Positions 11,501 through 23,004 of a stretch of DNA of 64,000 nt are shown here, in pieces. The notes below the pieces were generated by a model that was not told the DNA's origin, did no database searches, and worked only from the letters and a program-made list of their open reading frames with translations. The stretch is from Colocasia esculenta (lineage: Eukaryota; Streptophyta; Magnoliopsida; Alismatales; Araceae). A program made the translations under genes and the position numbers. The stretch lies in NCBI GenBank assembly GCA_014218235.1, contig CM024763.1:81330244-81394243 (forward strand), given 5' to 3'. The stretch's first letter is position 1; each line of letters opens with the position of its first letter.

Positions 11501-12120
11501 ATGGTAAATTCAGTACTAAGGATGTGTGGAACCATTTAAGAGAGCAGAATCAGAAGGTCGGCTGGGCAGACTGGATTTGGAAGAGGCCTACCATCCAGCG
11601 TTTTTCTGTACTTCTTGGCAGGCCATTTCGTACAAGCTACCTACCATTAATAACCAGGCAGGCTCTGACGAGTGCTATCCCAACATTTGATGTTCTCCAA
11701 AGGCGTGGGCTTCAAGGGCCTAGCATCTGTTTCTTATGTCATCAACATGAAGAAAACATCAACCATCTTTTCTTCCAGTGTTCTTATAGTTCCTGGATTT
11801 GGTATCAACTCTTGCATAGGTTGGATATCCATAGAAGACCGAGAGACTCGCTCCTTGCTGAAAGTGAAGCCTTAATCAGAAGTTTTTGCGCGCCTGGGGC
11901 CAGAAGGAAAATTGCTTTTGTTTGCTTCCGTGCTGCTATATGGTGGGTATGGAAGGAGCGATGCTCCCGTATATTTGATTCTAAAATACGAAGCCGAATG
12001 CAGGTCCTTCTTTCCATTCTTTCTGACATAAGAAGTATTACTGAGTTTCATACTCAGAAGGGTTCTCCATCCCCAAATACTCAAAGAACTTTGAGGAATT
12101 TCATTTTCCGCAAGATCTAA
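8520..12120 (+). pseudogene. LINE D ORF2 (EN-RT-zinc), broken
   Basis: ATG 8520 is followed by a stop where the invariant Trp of SWNVRG should be (TGG to TAG). Endonuclease blocks: LCETKVR, AIYGSN, GDFNTVRNPDEK, RLDRVLINS, TSDHSLLL. RT blocks: KDKSPGPDGFTAEFF, FRPISLCNFIYKVITKM, KADLCKAFDSV, GIRQGDPLSPYLF, FADDLIIFF. Zinc motif: CFLCHQHEENINHLFFQC. Frames shift near 9365, 10175, 10640 and 11200, and about 55 extra bases interrupt the region near 11615-11670. Confidence 0.85.
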
Positions 12121-12182
12121 GTGGTGGGATCAATATGTTTTTATACTTAGTCCTTGTGTTTTTTCAACTCTATTAATTCATA

Positions 12183-12201
12183 GCTATCGGCTTGTGATAG
12201 C
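12183..12201 (+). repeat. 3'-UTR hairpin of LINE D
   Basis: GCTATC, 7-nt loop, GATAGC: a perfect 6-bp stem, flanked by CATA and ATGA. Confidence 0.7.
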
Positions 12202-12280
12202 ATGAATTCCATATTGTACATATTATTTTCCTGCCTTTTTTAATACAAAATCCCGGTATTACTTACCAAAAAAAAGAAAA

Positions 12281-13033
12281 GGGGTTTTCAGATCCCTAGT
12301 AGATGTATTCTCTGTTGTTCTTCTGAAGAATCTGAGGACCATATCTTCTTTAGCTATACTTACTCTGATGAGGTATGGACCGAAATCTTGCATGGATTGA
12401 ATATCCACAGGTCGCCTCGTTCATCCATTCTTCAAGAAATGCACACTTTGAGGAATAGCTTATCCATTCTCAATAAAATCAGCCTGGAATGCGCGATCCG
12501 AATTAAGCATGAAAATCTCTGTCATTATCATAGAATATGGGGGAACCAGGAGCTCAAAGTTCAAACTTTGTTTATGGCAGGCTACTTTGGAGAAACTTCC
12601 GACCCAGGACCTTATGCAAGGGAGAGGATATTATTTAGCTAAGCAATGTCTTTTTTGCAGGGATCATGAAGAAAGCAACGGTCATCTCTTCTTCAAATGC
12701 TCTTATGGGAGTTGGATCTGGGAACAAATCCTAAAGCGATTTCAGATCAGAAGACCAGCCAAGAACGATCTGATTAAAGAAATGGAGGTGCTCCACAATC
12801 ACTTTTCTAATCATAAAACGCTCCAATCTCTTGCCCACCTAGCTATAAAAACATCAGTTTGGTGGATATGGAGAGAACGATGCTTGAGATGTTTTGACTC
12901 TATAAGCCGCAGCAAAGTGCAGGTCCTCCTTTCTATACTCCAAGACATCAAAATCTGCATGGAAGAGCTCCAAGTTGACAAGAAAAATGAGAGGGAAAAA
13001 AACATCTTAATGCGATTCAACATCTCTGTCTAG
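12281..13033 (+). pseudogene. LINE E ORF2 C-terminal fragments
   Basis: The first fragment carries CILCCSSEESEDHIFF and stops matching at about 12505. The second carries CLFCRDHEESNGHLFFKC, then WWIWRERCLRCFD, and ends FNISV at the TAG at 13031-13033. The zinc motif is thus present twice, from two subfamilies. No RT motif remains. Confidence 0.7.
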
Positions 13034-13080
13034 AACCGATATTTTCCACTGGTAGTGCTTAGCCTTTTTTCATTCATAGT

Positions 13081-13097
13081 CCACAACATGTGTGTGG
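13081..13097 (+). repeat. 3'-UTR hairpin of LINE E
   Basis: CCACA, 7-nt loop, TGTGG, flanked by CATAGT and TCATGA. Confidence 0.65.
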
Positions 13098-13279
13098 TCA
13101 TGAATTGTGTTATCCTGTGATCCTAAGGATGTGTACGGTGGAGTGAGAATATTCTACCTCTTTGAGGTGGGGTACACTCTCCTGTTCCTTAGGAGTCCAT
13201 TTTTCCCCAGATTATTGGTCTTGGGGTCTTGTACACTATCTACTTTCATTTATGAAATTATTACTTACCGAAAAAAAAA

Positions 13280-13683
13280 GTTCTAATATAATGACCGCCC
13301 ATAGAGTGTATGGAGTCGCCATAGATCCACGGATCCTCCCATAAGTTTGTAATATTTTCATTGCCAATTTTGTAAAACACATGAGGTCTTACCCAATCTC
13401 TGGCCTGTAACATACCTTTCCAAGCATGAGAGTGATAGGATTTAGCCTGAACAGTCCAGATTGACAACTTCTTGAGAAATTTATTCTTCACCCATTGATT
13501 CCACAGAGTATCATGATTTGTTAGAAGTCGCCAAAACTGCAAAGTGATTGCAGTAGAATTCCACAGCGCAATCCTCCTGAGTCCAAGGCCTCCCTCCTCC
13601 TTTGGCCTGCATATATGATCCCATTTAACAAGATGAAAGGGCTTGTAATCACCAGAAACATGCCAGAAGAAATTCCTCAGAAG
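13280..13683 (-). pseudogene. LINE F ORF2, post-RT segment (left piece)
   Basis: Minus-strand LLRNFFWHVSGDYKPF, CRPKEEGGLGLRR, then WIYGDSIHSMGGHYIRT. It ends on the left at the A-tract of E and on the right at TSD AATTCCTCAGAAG (13671-13683), beyond which the T-tract of G begins. The protein continues in frame order at 46457 (VEKLLRN), which shows that everything between is an insertion into F. Confidence 0.88.
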
Positions 13684-13886
13684 TTTTTTTTTTCGGTAAG
13701 TAAGAAATGGTATTAATAATGAATAATTACAGATCCTTTGGTCATACAAGTCATGACCAGAGGTACAAGACTACTAGATGAGTTCAGGAGAATGCACCCC
13801 TACCCAAAGGGGAGGAATGTTCTCACTCCACCAAACTACAATCTAGTAAAACAAAGCTGAAAACTTCAATAAAGCTATTCCATGAC

Positions 13887-13901
13887 TACACAATCCGTAG
13901 A
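13887..13901 (-). repeat. 3'-UTR hairpin of LINE G
   Basis: CTAC and GTAG pair around a 7-nt loop within CCATGA...CTATGG; a shorter stem than in other subfamilies. Confidence 0.55.
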
Positions 13902-14119
13902 CTATGGAATAAGGAGATACATAACAATGTTTTCACCCAAATCCTTTTATGCTCCATGCTGGAAAATGGTAGAAGACTACCCATAGATGCGCAGCAGCAG
14001 CCATGCCAAGAACCTGAAAGGTTAGTAGAAGGAGTCCAAGCAGAGAATTGCAAAGAAGAATCATAAATTAAATCAAAACCTACTAGAACAGGTAGACTAA
14101 TAAGCTTTAATGATCTAAT

Positions 14120-14379
14120 CTAATGAATGGTAAAGTTGAACCTAGTTAAAACCCCTTTCTCACGAGGAGATAATTTAGCATTCTTAACCTTCATTTCCAT
14201 GCTACTTCTGATATCATGCAGAATCTCAAGCAGTATGTGAACTTTATCTTTTCTTTTCCCTTCAAAAATTCTAATGCATCTCTCTCTCCATATCCACCAG
14301 ATAGCCGTTCTGATTGCCACTTTCACCATCAAAGATAGAATACCACTCTTAGGGAACTCTTGCTGAAGAGCATAGATTT
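14120..14379 (-). pseudogene. LINE G ORF2 C-terminus
   Basis: WWIWRERCIRIFEGKRKDKVHILLEIL and a terminal GVLTRFNFTIH end ORF2. The segment is interrupted at 14379 by the 3' end of H and continues at 20114. Confidence 0.8.
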
Positions 14380-14434
14380 TTTTTGATAAGTACAAACTTT
14401 ATATTGCAAAAGGATAGAATGTACAAAGAACCAT

Positions 14435-14453
14435 ATCTACACAGGTTGTAGAT
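14435..14453 (-). repeat. 3'-UTR hairpin of LINE H
   Basis: ATCTACA, 5-nt loop, TGTAGAT: the same stem as R2 and M. Confidence 0.7.
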
Positions 14454-14777
14454 TATGGCCCAAGATCCTAAGGTGGTTTAGTAGAATGCACCACCCCGAA
14501 GAATGGTGTTATCACTCTACCAGACACCGCCCCAGGATGAGTACAAAAAGGACTGAGGAGATCATGACTACACATGTCGTAGCCTATGATCTTATTAAAC
14601 TGAAAATACAAATGCCCTTTATCCACGTCAGGTAACCCGCTGCTCTTCCAATCTGAAAGATGAAATAAGAAAGAAGATCGTGCTTGGATATAACTGTTAG
14701 TGTCAAAACAATAATATAAAAGCTAAGCATGTAGATATTCGAAAGTTTAAACAACCAAGAAACCAATGCTGCCTAAA

Positions 14778-17700
14778 TCAAGGTGAAGTTAAATCTTGTG
14801 AGCACCCCTTTCTCTCTCTATTGATAACATTCTTCCGAATATGATGTTCCAAAAGGCTTCTTGAGTCTGAAAGAATATCAATGAGGACACCAACCTTATC
14901 CTTCTTTTTGCTTTCAAGATCCTTAAGCATCTTCTCTCCAAATCCACCAAATGGTACATCTAAAGCAATCTTGACCAAGCTAGTGAGCACTTTTTTGAGG
15001 AAAAGCATGCACTAAGCCTGAATTTCAGCCATGGATAGTATGATGAGGTTTTCTAGTAAATCAAAACCTCTTGAGAATTTCTTGCCAAATCCATTGAGTA
15101 AATGAGCATTGAAAGTAGGGTGGTCAGTTGATTCATTGCTACAGAAGCTAAGAGCACATGTTGGCAAGAGAATACCCCTTTTCTTGGCAGGTTGTCAACA
15201 GTAGGCAATTTATTGAGGAGAGCCTGTCAGGTACAGAGAGAGGCTTAGGAGAGGTTGGCCGATCCCAAACCCATTTGTAGTGCGGCCAGGTGAAATTTTT
15301 CCCTGATTTGGTTCCAAGCTGAAGTTGCACTGAATTTTCCTTTGTCATGGATCCACTTGACTTCAACCACCACTGTGAATAGAGACAGAAGCTCTGTGGC
15401 CAAAGGGTAATCATATCAAAGAAGTGGGGGGTGGGAGTCTCCATTGCCTATTGTGAATGAATTGAGAAACGTGATATCCTTGGGCGCCCCTAGATCTTGG
15501 CGGATTCTATCCCCACAGATTTGATAAATACTTTACCATGGAGCCAAGGATCGTACCACATGCTAGTGTTCCTGCCATCGGAGATAGAGTATGATATGGG
15601 TTAGCAATCCAATCCCGGACTTTGAGAACCCCCTTCCAAGCAGCCGAATGGTAGGATCTGAATTTTGCAAGCCAAATATTAGTATTTGCCAGGTACTTAC
15701 TGTGACCCATTGATCCAAAGGGCTTTCAGCATTGCGCATACATCCAAATCTGCTTGACCATACAAGCTTTATTCCAATCTTGAACCTTTTCAGGATAAAC
15801 CACCTTCCTCTTTAGGAGTGCAAATTTTCGACCAGCTAATCATGTGAAGTTTTTGCATCACCATGGCCATTCCAGAAGAAGTTGCAAAGAAGCTATCAAT
15901 TTCCTGAATCAAACCAGCGGGAAGAAGGAACGCATTGGACCAATAAATAGCATAAGACTGAAGAATAGACGAATCAGCTCAAGTCTCCCAGCCTTCGAAG
16001 AATCTAGTTTTCCAAGAATTCAATCTAATTTGCATCTTTTCAATATGGGCGACAATGGTTTTTCTTGATTCCCAGAGCGACAAGAGGCAAACCAAATAAG
16101 GGCAAGGGAAGGAACCCTCATCCACATGAAGCAATCAGTAATTCTTGCTTATTCTTGATACTCGCTCCCACATAACTTTGCTCTTGTTGTGGTTTAGATG
16201 AAGACCAAATTATCACCAATTTCTCAAGAATGGTAGCAAGATATTTCACAAAGGGATAGTCATTTTGCAAAAAGATAATCAGTCATCAGCAAATATAGTG
16301 TGAGAAATGGATGTAGACCCTGCAGAAGGAACCCGAAGCTGACCACTAAGAACCGCCCTTTCCAACAGGAAGTTAGACCCTCCATGGCAATGGTAAAAAG
16401 ATAAGGAGAAAGTGGGTCTCCTTGTCTTATACCATTACTACTGTTGAAGAATCCAATGGGAGAGCCATTAAACAAGATGGAGAATTTTGGAGTCTCAAGG
16501 CAATTACGATCCACTCAATATAATTATTTGGGAAGTTCATGCGCTCTAACATATGATAGATGAAGGATCTGTTGACCAAATCAAAAGCCTTTCTCAAATC
16601 AGCCTTGAAAATGATTTTGTTACCTTTTCTGGTAGAATGCATGTCCTTGGCCATGTCATTAGCTAAAAGCACATGTGGTGAATGCTTCTCCCCTTAATGA
16701 AAGCAGCTTGATTTAAACTGATGATGTTACCCATAACTTTTGCATTCTGTCAGCAATCACTTTAGATATGATTTGTAAAGAAAATTGCAAAGAGATAGGT
16801 TCTATAGCTTTCCATACTGTCAGCCCCCTCAGATTTTGGAATCAAAGCAATAAATGTACAGTTGATTGGCGATGCAGCTGACCAGTAGAGAAAAGTGGTG
16901 GCAGGCTTTGTAACATCAGGACCCGTGATTTGCCAAGTCGCCTGGTAGAAATCAGCCGGGAAACCATCAGGCCCAGGACTCTTTACTTCGGGAGCAACAC
17001 AGCTTTCTGATTTCTTCATCCGTAATTGGTTCCATAAGGAGAGCAATGTCCGCAGTAGTAAGCTGGTTCAATGGTTCAATTTCGGCAGTAGAAGAGTGCG
17101 CGGCTGATTAAGAAGGGACTGGTAGAAATCCAAGGTATGAGCTGAACCTGAGCTAAGTCATCAATAAGGTTCCCATTACTATCCTTGCACTTTTGATTGC
17201 ATTTCTGGCTCTCCTAGAAGCAATTGAAGCATAGAAAAACTGGTGTTAGAATCTCCCAAAGTCAGCCAATTTTCTCTAGATTTCTGCTTAACAAAACTTT
17301 CCTCACGTTGCATAGCACTAAGGTACATGTTACGAGCTCCTTTTTCCTTACTAAGAGATGTTGATCAAGAGGGTTGAATTGCAGTTGGGATTGGATATCA
17401 ATCAGCTCATTTTTACAGTTAACAAGCTCATCCTCAACTTTGCCAAAGATATTTTTGTTCCACATCTTGAGGGCTTCCTTACAAGCTTTAAGTTTCTGGC
17501 ACAAACAGTATTGAGGAGTCCCTCTGACCGGCATATCCCAGGCTTTGCGAAGACATCCAGAAAGTCAGCATGAGTGCTCCACATATTAAAAAATCTAAAT
17601 GGCTTGCGGCCCTGGGGAGAAGGGCGATCAGAAGTAATGAACATGATAGAGTGATCAGAGGAGTATGGGCACCATATTCCAGTAAGGAATCTGCAAATCT

Positions 17701-18323
17701 GCTCATCCAATCTATGATTAACAAGCATCTATCTAGTCTAGCCATAATTCTCCGATGACTGTCCCCTCTGTTGTTCCAAGAAAGCCATTCCCAACAGACT
17801 TCATATCCATGAGGGCAGAAGTGGATATGCAATCATTGAATCAGCAAGCAAAGTCTCCGGAACCTCTCTACCACCCACCTTTTCATGAGGATATCGAACA
17901 GTGTTGAAGTCCCCAGCAATCAACCAGAATCCCATTTGAAGTATGAGAGATATTGCTGATGTGTGACCAAAAGTACTTCTCTCATGAGCATGTTCGAAGC
18001 ATACACAGCATTGATGAAGAAACTGCAATTGATTCTTTTGTCCACACCTTTAATATGAAGATTGACTGTTGTATGATAGAGATCAATATCCAAGAGATTG
18101 GGGTCCCACAAGATCCAAAATTCGACCATAAGATAGAGCAGATCATTAGTTAAGAGGTAGCTAGCTTGCGGCCAAATGGAATTCTTCGAATAGATACATG
18201 TTTTGGTTTTATTTTTGTTTCAACAATAATAGCTAGATCACATGCAAAGGATCTAATATCTTATTAAGTTCTCTGCAATTCTCAGATTTATATGCCCCTA
18301 ACATTCCAGGTAATAATTTTCAT
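14778..18323 (-). pseudogene. LINE H ORF2 (EN-RT-zinc), heavily decayed
   Basis: ATG at 18323 (MKIITWNVRG). Remnants in many frames: GDFNTVRYPHEKVGG near 17880-17910, RIMARLDRCL, SPGPDGFPADFYQ near 16960, KADLRKAFDLVNR near 16590, GIRQGDPLSPYLF near 16400-16440 and a late WKGVLKVRDW. The FADD region near 16270-16300 and the zinc domain are hard to read through. More than eight frame changes; no product. Confidence 0.75.
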
Positions 18324-18444
18324 AATAAGAAAAGTATATGAGGATAAAGAACAAAAACTAGTAATGTTTGCTAGTTTTATCCTTCCCTTTTCCACCCTTC
18401 AATTGTTGCGGTCAACTCATCAACAGAGTGCAAGTTTTTGAACT

Positions 18445-20046
18445 TTAAATACCTTGAATTGGAGCTCCAACCAGTTTACCTTGGATAGAGATATTGCTTC
18501 CTCCTTTGTCAAAACCAGCTGCGGAATTCACAGGATTTGAGTTTCCTTGCCCTGTTACCTTTAAGCAATGTCCCACCTTGCCACCTTTGCCTTGGTCAAT
18601 GGAGGGAGAATTGGTGCGGTTGCTATCATTAGAAGATCCATGTTGAGTAGGTGCTGCCATGTGATTTCCTTGGAGGGTGCGGATGCTATCATTGGAATAA
18701 CCATGTTGAGTAGGTGCTGGCATGTGGTTTCCTTGGATGGACGAAGCGGCTATAGCAGGAGGTGACGCGTTGTTGCCTTGTAATGATAGTGGAGCTGGTG
18801 CGTGGCAGTGGCCGCCTTGAGAAGATGAAATGGATTTGCAAGTTTCCTTAGAAGGAAAATCGGCTTCAGCAGTAGCTTGAGGCTTCACCTTCATGGTAGG
18901 TACATCGCCTCCATCATGCAAGGAGTGAGTAGCTTGCTTACGTGGGCGATCCAGAATCTGCATGGGAACATTTGCATGGGCGGTAAGCCCTTCGACGTCC
19001 GCGCGGATGTCCACAGCTTCGTCTTGCAGGGCGGCGAACACATTGGTGGATAGCACCTGCTCCTTGTGTTGAGGCACAAGGGTAGGACCATCACCGAGCT
19101 TCAGTGGACGATGAGCTTTCTGGCGCCATTCCTTCGTCAAGGGTTTATCTCCAGACGTCTTGCACTCTCCACCCCCGTGACCAAATGAATTACAATCCTT
19201 GCATAGAAACCGGTTTCCACTCGTACTCACCGCCACCAAATCCATAGTTCCATCTGTGTTCATAATAGTACTTCAGAGGGAAAGCCTGAGTCCACCTCCA
19301 TCAACACCGAGATCCTCGCAAAGTGAAACGCTTTCTCTTGGCGGTCAAAGAGTCCATGTGCAACGGTCTTCCCAAGAGACTCCCAAGTTTACTCAAACCG
19401 CGAGGAGTCCACCACCGAAGTGGAAGCCCCGGAAGCGGATCCAGACTGGAATGTTAGAGAGGGACTCTTTTTCCTCTGAAGTTCCGGTGTCCATCTACGA
19501 AGGACTAAAGGGTGACCACGAATCGTCCAGAATCCGTCAAGAACAGATTTTAAATCTTCCTCTTGGTTGAAGATCACCAGGAAAAAACTCCCTCACGCAT
19601 AAGGAGTCAACTTCCCCCTTCGGGCGCCAGAAATTTTCTGATGAAAGATTGAAGGGCTGAGTAAATGGGTTTCATACCTATGCAGTACCCAATGAGAAGC
19701 GAACCTCCATGAGTCTTGTAACTCGTTAGCGTCGTCCCCTTCAAAGACCGCAACTCTTTTCTCGATACTGACTGGCTCGATATACTCCAAGATCCTTCTT
19801 TTACTAAAGAACTCCCGCCATCTTGAACTCCGAACAAAGAAGCCCATGGCCTACGAACCAGAGAGACGCTAGAGCGAGATCTACTCTTGCCATGGCGCCA
19901 AGAGGGCGACCTCTGGAAGAGGCTCGAGAAGTAGGGGGACCACCTTGTGGGAGAGCGCTCGAGGAAGAGCTGCGTCCCGCGTGATCACAGAGCCGGTGGA
20001 GGCACTCGGAGGAAGACCTCCATGCGCCCCCAGGGGCGAGCCCCAC
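18445..20046 (-). pseudogene. LINE H ORF1, frameshifted
   Basis: The N-terminal half is split over several frames near 19389-20046 (DUF4283-like IFNQEEDLKSVLDGFW and TIRGHPLVLRRWTPE). The CCHC knuckle CKDCNSFGHGGGEC is near 19160-19205. From 19263 down to 18445 one frame stays open for 272 codons and includes a 21-residue tandem repeat rich in His, Pro and Gln. It ends SIQGKLVGAPIQGI. Confidence 0.75.
18614..18739 (-). repeat. 63-bp in-frame tandem repeat in H ORF1
   Basis: Two copies, 18614-18676 and 18677-18739, each encode a 21-residue unit of the form (L/I)QGNHM.APTQHG..NDS. They lie in the variable linker after the zinc knuckle. Confidence 0.75.
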
Positions 20047-20077
20047 AAAGCCTCCCAGGCGAAAACTTTCCCAGAGC

Positions 20078-20107
20078 TTCTCTCTCTAGAATCGCCTAGA
20101 GAGAGAA
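20078..20107. repeat. LINE H 5'-terminal palindrome
   Basis: CTTCTCTCTCTAG and CTAGAGAGAGAA around a 5-nt loop. The TSD begins 6 nt beyond, so this lies at the very start of the element. Confidence 0.8.
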
Positions 20108-20113
20108 TCTATG

Positions 20114-20244
20114 GCTGAAGAGCATAGATTTCATTATGAAGAGAAGTGTGAGGCTTTCTAGATAAGTCATATCTGCTCAAAATACATTTCCAAATCCAGC
20201 TAGTGTAATGCAGGTAAATACAAATGATCAGCACTCTCATTATC
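20114..20244 (-). pseudogene. LINE G ORF2, zinc-domain segment
   Basis: A short stretch of G between H and I encoding decayed DNESADHLYL, the His-containing part of the zf-RVT-like motif. It ends at the left TSD of I. Confidence 0.75.
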
Positions 20245-20311
20245 TTTTTTTTGTAAGTAATACCGAGTTTCTATTAAAAGATGATGAATGATATGTACAA
20301 TGATGATCCAT

Positions 20312-20331
20312 GCTATCACAGAAACGATAGC
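20312..20331 (-). repeat. 3'-UTR hairpin of LINE I
   Basis: GCTATC, 8-nt loop, GATAGC, flanked by CCAT and ATGG. Confidence 0.7.
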
Positions 20332-20630
20332 TATGGATTCATAGAAGGAACAAATTCTCAGAAGAGAAAACACAAGAATAGATGGAAGGGAACAGGTCAC
20401 TCTTGGATGTTAAAGTTTCTAATGATTCTCTTAGTCCTTGGGGAATGCGAACTTTCTGAATATGGAATTCAGTAATGTGACGAATATCTGCCAAAGTGGA
20501 GAGCAAGTTTGCATAGCTGTCCTACTTTTTGAGTCAAATATCCTCGAACACCTTCCTTCCAAATCCACCATAAGCAACCCGAAAGTCTAAGCCACACTCC
20601 TCCCCGTATTATTAGATCTGAATTTCCTGA

Positions 20631-22637
20631 TCAACCTTTGACTTTCATGAAGAACAGAATCCTTCGGCTGCTATGGATGTCCAACCTATGCAATAACTGA
20701 CTCCAGATCCAAGAAGAATAGTCACAAGTGAAGTAAAGGTGATTGATGTCTTCACTTTGCTGATTGCATAAGACACATATATTAGGACCTTGCAGCCCTC
20801 GTTTCTGAAGAATGTCAAAAGTTGGAATACTTCTCATGAAAACCTGCCATGTATGAAGAGATTGTTTCTGGCTAGTAGGTCTCTTCCAAACCATTAAACC
20901 AAGGAACTGCTGGATAAGTTGCCCTTTTCAAATCATAAATATGCTTATTGCTGATATTCCCATTATTGTGCTTCCAAAATGCGATCAACACAATCAGCCG
21001 AATGGGAATGGTAAGTATCTTTGGCCAAATGTCCAACATTTCAGATGATGTTGGATAAGGAAGACTCCATTCTCCATCTTGATAAAAGAACTTACAGTAG
21101 CATTAAGAGGAAGCCCAATCAGCTTCTAATGTAATGGCCTCCCATAGATGAAATCGATTCCCCATCTATCCAAGGATCTTCCCTAAGTTTATAGTACTCC
21201 CACCCCTCTGTAAACAATAGGTTTGATCCTTCTCTAGCTTAAGAATACCTTTCCACGCATGAGAGTTGTATGAGTGAATTGCACTGACCAGATCGATCTC
21301 ATCTTGATGTATCTATTTCTCACCCACTGGTTCCATAAGGTATTCTGATTAGAAAGAAGTCTCCACAGCTTCATAGATAAGGCAGTAGCATTCCAAGTAG
21401 TAAGTCTTCTGATACCAAGTCCTCCCTCTTCCTTAGGCCTACAGATGTGATCCCACTTGACAAGATGAAAGGGCTTATACTCCCCTGAAGAATGCCAAAA
21501 GAAATTTCTCATAACCTCTCAACATCTCCAATCAAACTCTTAGGCAGAAGAAAGGAAATTGCCCAGTATGTACATAAGAGTTGAGGACAGAACGTATCAA
21601 ACTCTCGGCGACCTGCTTTAGAGAGCATGCGAGTCTTCCAGGAAGCTATCCTTCTACCAATTTCTTGAATAATCGATTGCAATGGGTAGCAGATAATCGA
21701 GTAGAGAAATAATGGTAGACCCAAATAGAAGATGGCAGGACACCTTCCTGAACATGAGGGCATCAAGAAGAGGACCTTTATGCTTGACTTTTGCACCAAT
21801 GAACACTCTACTCTTTCAGAGTTCAACTTTAACCAGAAAACTGATGGAATTCCTTCAGAGTATTATAGACACATCTAGCACATGAAACTTTAGGCCTGAT
21901 AAAAGGAGAATATCATCAGCAAATATCAAGTGAGACACTTGCATCCCCAAAAGCCGGCACCTGTAATAGACCCTCCTCCAAATCTTTTTTATCATAATGG
22001 AAAGTCCTCCATTGCAACACAGAACAAGTAAGGAAAAGTGGATCTCCCTGCCTAATGCCATTGTAGAGTTGAAGTATCCCATTGGACTTCCATTAAGTAA
22101 AACTGAAAAGCTTGCTGAATTAGTAAGAATGTCAATCCACCGAATCCATTGCTCTGAAACCCATTTGCCTCATGATAGTGAGAATGAAAGAACGCTTCAC
22201 AGAATCGAAGGCTTTCTTCAATCAACCTTCATACAAATTAACTCCTCGGTGCTTAGAGTTAATGTCCCTCACAAGATCATTAGCAAGGAGAATGCTATCC
22301 TGAATTCTCCTCCCTTTATAAAGCAGATTGGTTTTTTGCTAATGAGCCTTGGCATAAACTCTTGCATTCGGTTAGCCATGAGTTTGGTAAAGATCTTGTA
22401 GATGAGTTGCACAGTGAATAGCCGAAACTGATCAAAAGAATCTGCATTATCAGTCTTTGGAATAAGAGAGATAAAAGTATGGTTTACCTGCCGAAGCCAA
22501 GCACCTCCCTTGAAGAAGTATTGAACAGCAGCTATCACATCATCTTTCACATATGCCAACATATCTGGTAGAAATCAGCAGGAAAGCCATCAGGACCCGG
22601 CTTTTATTCTTTGGAGCAGTCATGACAACTTCAGTAA
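20631..22637 (-). pseudogene. LINE I ORF2, RT and zinc part (distal half)
   Basis: Continues the protein from 26854 across the J insertion. Visible: YVKDDVIAAVQYFFKGG, TFISLIPKTDNADSFDQFR, SHLIFADDILL near 21900-21940, LLRNFFWHSSGEYKPF, CRPKEEGGLGIRR and the zinc motif CVLCNQQSEDINHLYFTC near 20720-20770. At least five frameshifts; non-functional. Confidence 0.8.
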
Positions 22638-23004
22638 ATCCCTGCAGCGCAACAAAATATTAGGAAAGATTCTGAAAGCATAATGGTTGGATAGGGGGTC
22701 AGCTCACCGCCTCCATCACATCTCCACGCAAAGCCAAGGCTGATTGTGGCAAGGAAAGGAAGGTAACGTGCTGGAAATAGAGAGATTTCTGATTCTGGGA
22801 AGATTCAAGAGCTGGACCAAAGAAAGTTTTCATTCATTTAAGTGCGGTGGATGAAGTGGACAGACGCAGGAAGGCAATTCAAGGGGCGACACTTCATGGA
22901 ATTACAGCAAAAGTGAAAGGAAAGGATCCAGACATGGTTTTGCAGGGATCTCTCATCCTAGCCGATGATCCTGACCTTATCTTCATCTCTCCTCACTTGT
23001 TACT
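22638..23004 (+). pseudogene. LINE J ORF1 tail, decayed
   Basis: No long frame. A short stretch reads FIHLSAVDEVDRRRK, resembling the conserved ORF1 C-terminal motif of G and A (NLHAVDEIE and NLQLVDEMD). The remainder before the ORF2 ATG is not recognisable. Confidence 0.5.

Larger units (their letters stand above)
8221..12280 (+). mobile_element. LINE D (plus strand), ORF1 tail to poly(A)
   Basis: 8221-8519 holds a decayed ORF1 C-terminus (TILDSVNPGF resembles the end of L ORF1). ORF2 is 8520-12120, then a 3' UTR and an A-tract at 12268-12280. Subfamily as L: both ORF2 proteins begin ...RGMN.KxKxLAVKKEL. The 5' part is displaced beyond the window by the insertion of C. The A-tract runs into plus-strand sequence of E. 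Confidence 0.82.
12281..13279 (+). mobile_element. LINE E (plus strand), chimeric 3' fragment
   Basis: 12281 to about 12505 is zf-RVT-region sequence of the L subfamily (SRCILCC..EESEDHIFF, as in the L C-terminus). From about 12506 the sequence restarts upstream in the same domain but belongs to the J subfamily, including its 3' UTR (the box CTACCTCTTTGAGGTGGGG recurs in J). The A-tract at 13271-13279 abuts minus-strand F. The two parts overlap in gene content, so this is not one collinear element. Confidence 0.7.
14380..20113 (-). mobile_element. LINE H (5.7 kb), inserted in G
   Basis: The TSD GCTGAAGAGCATAGATTT lies at 14362-14379 and 20114-20131, identical in both copies. The element has a T-tract, 3' UTR, decayed ORF2 and ORF1, and the 5' palindrome. 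Its 3' end is nearly identical to R2 and related to M. Full length by structure, but both ORFs are heavily broken despite the perfect TSD. Confidence 0.92.
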
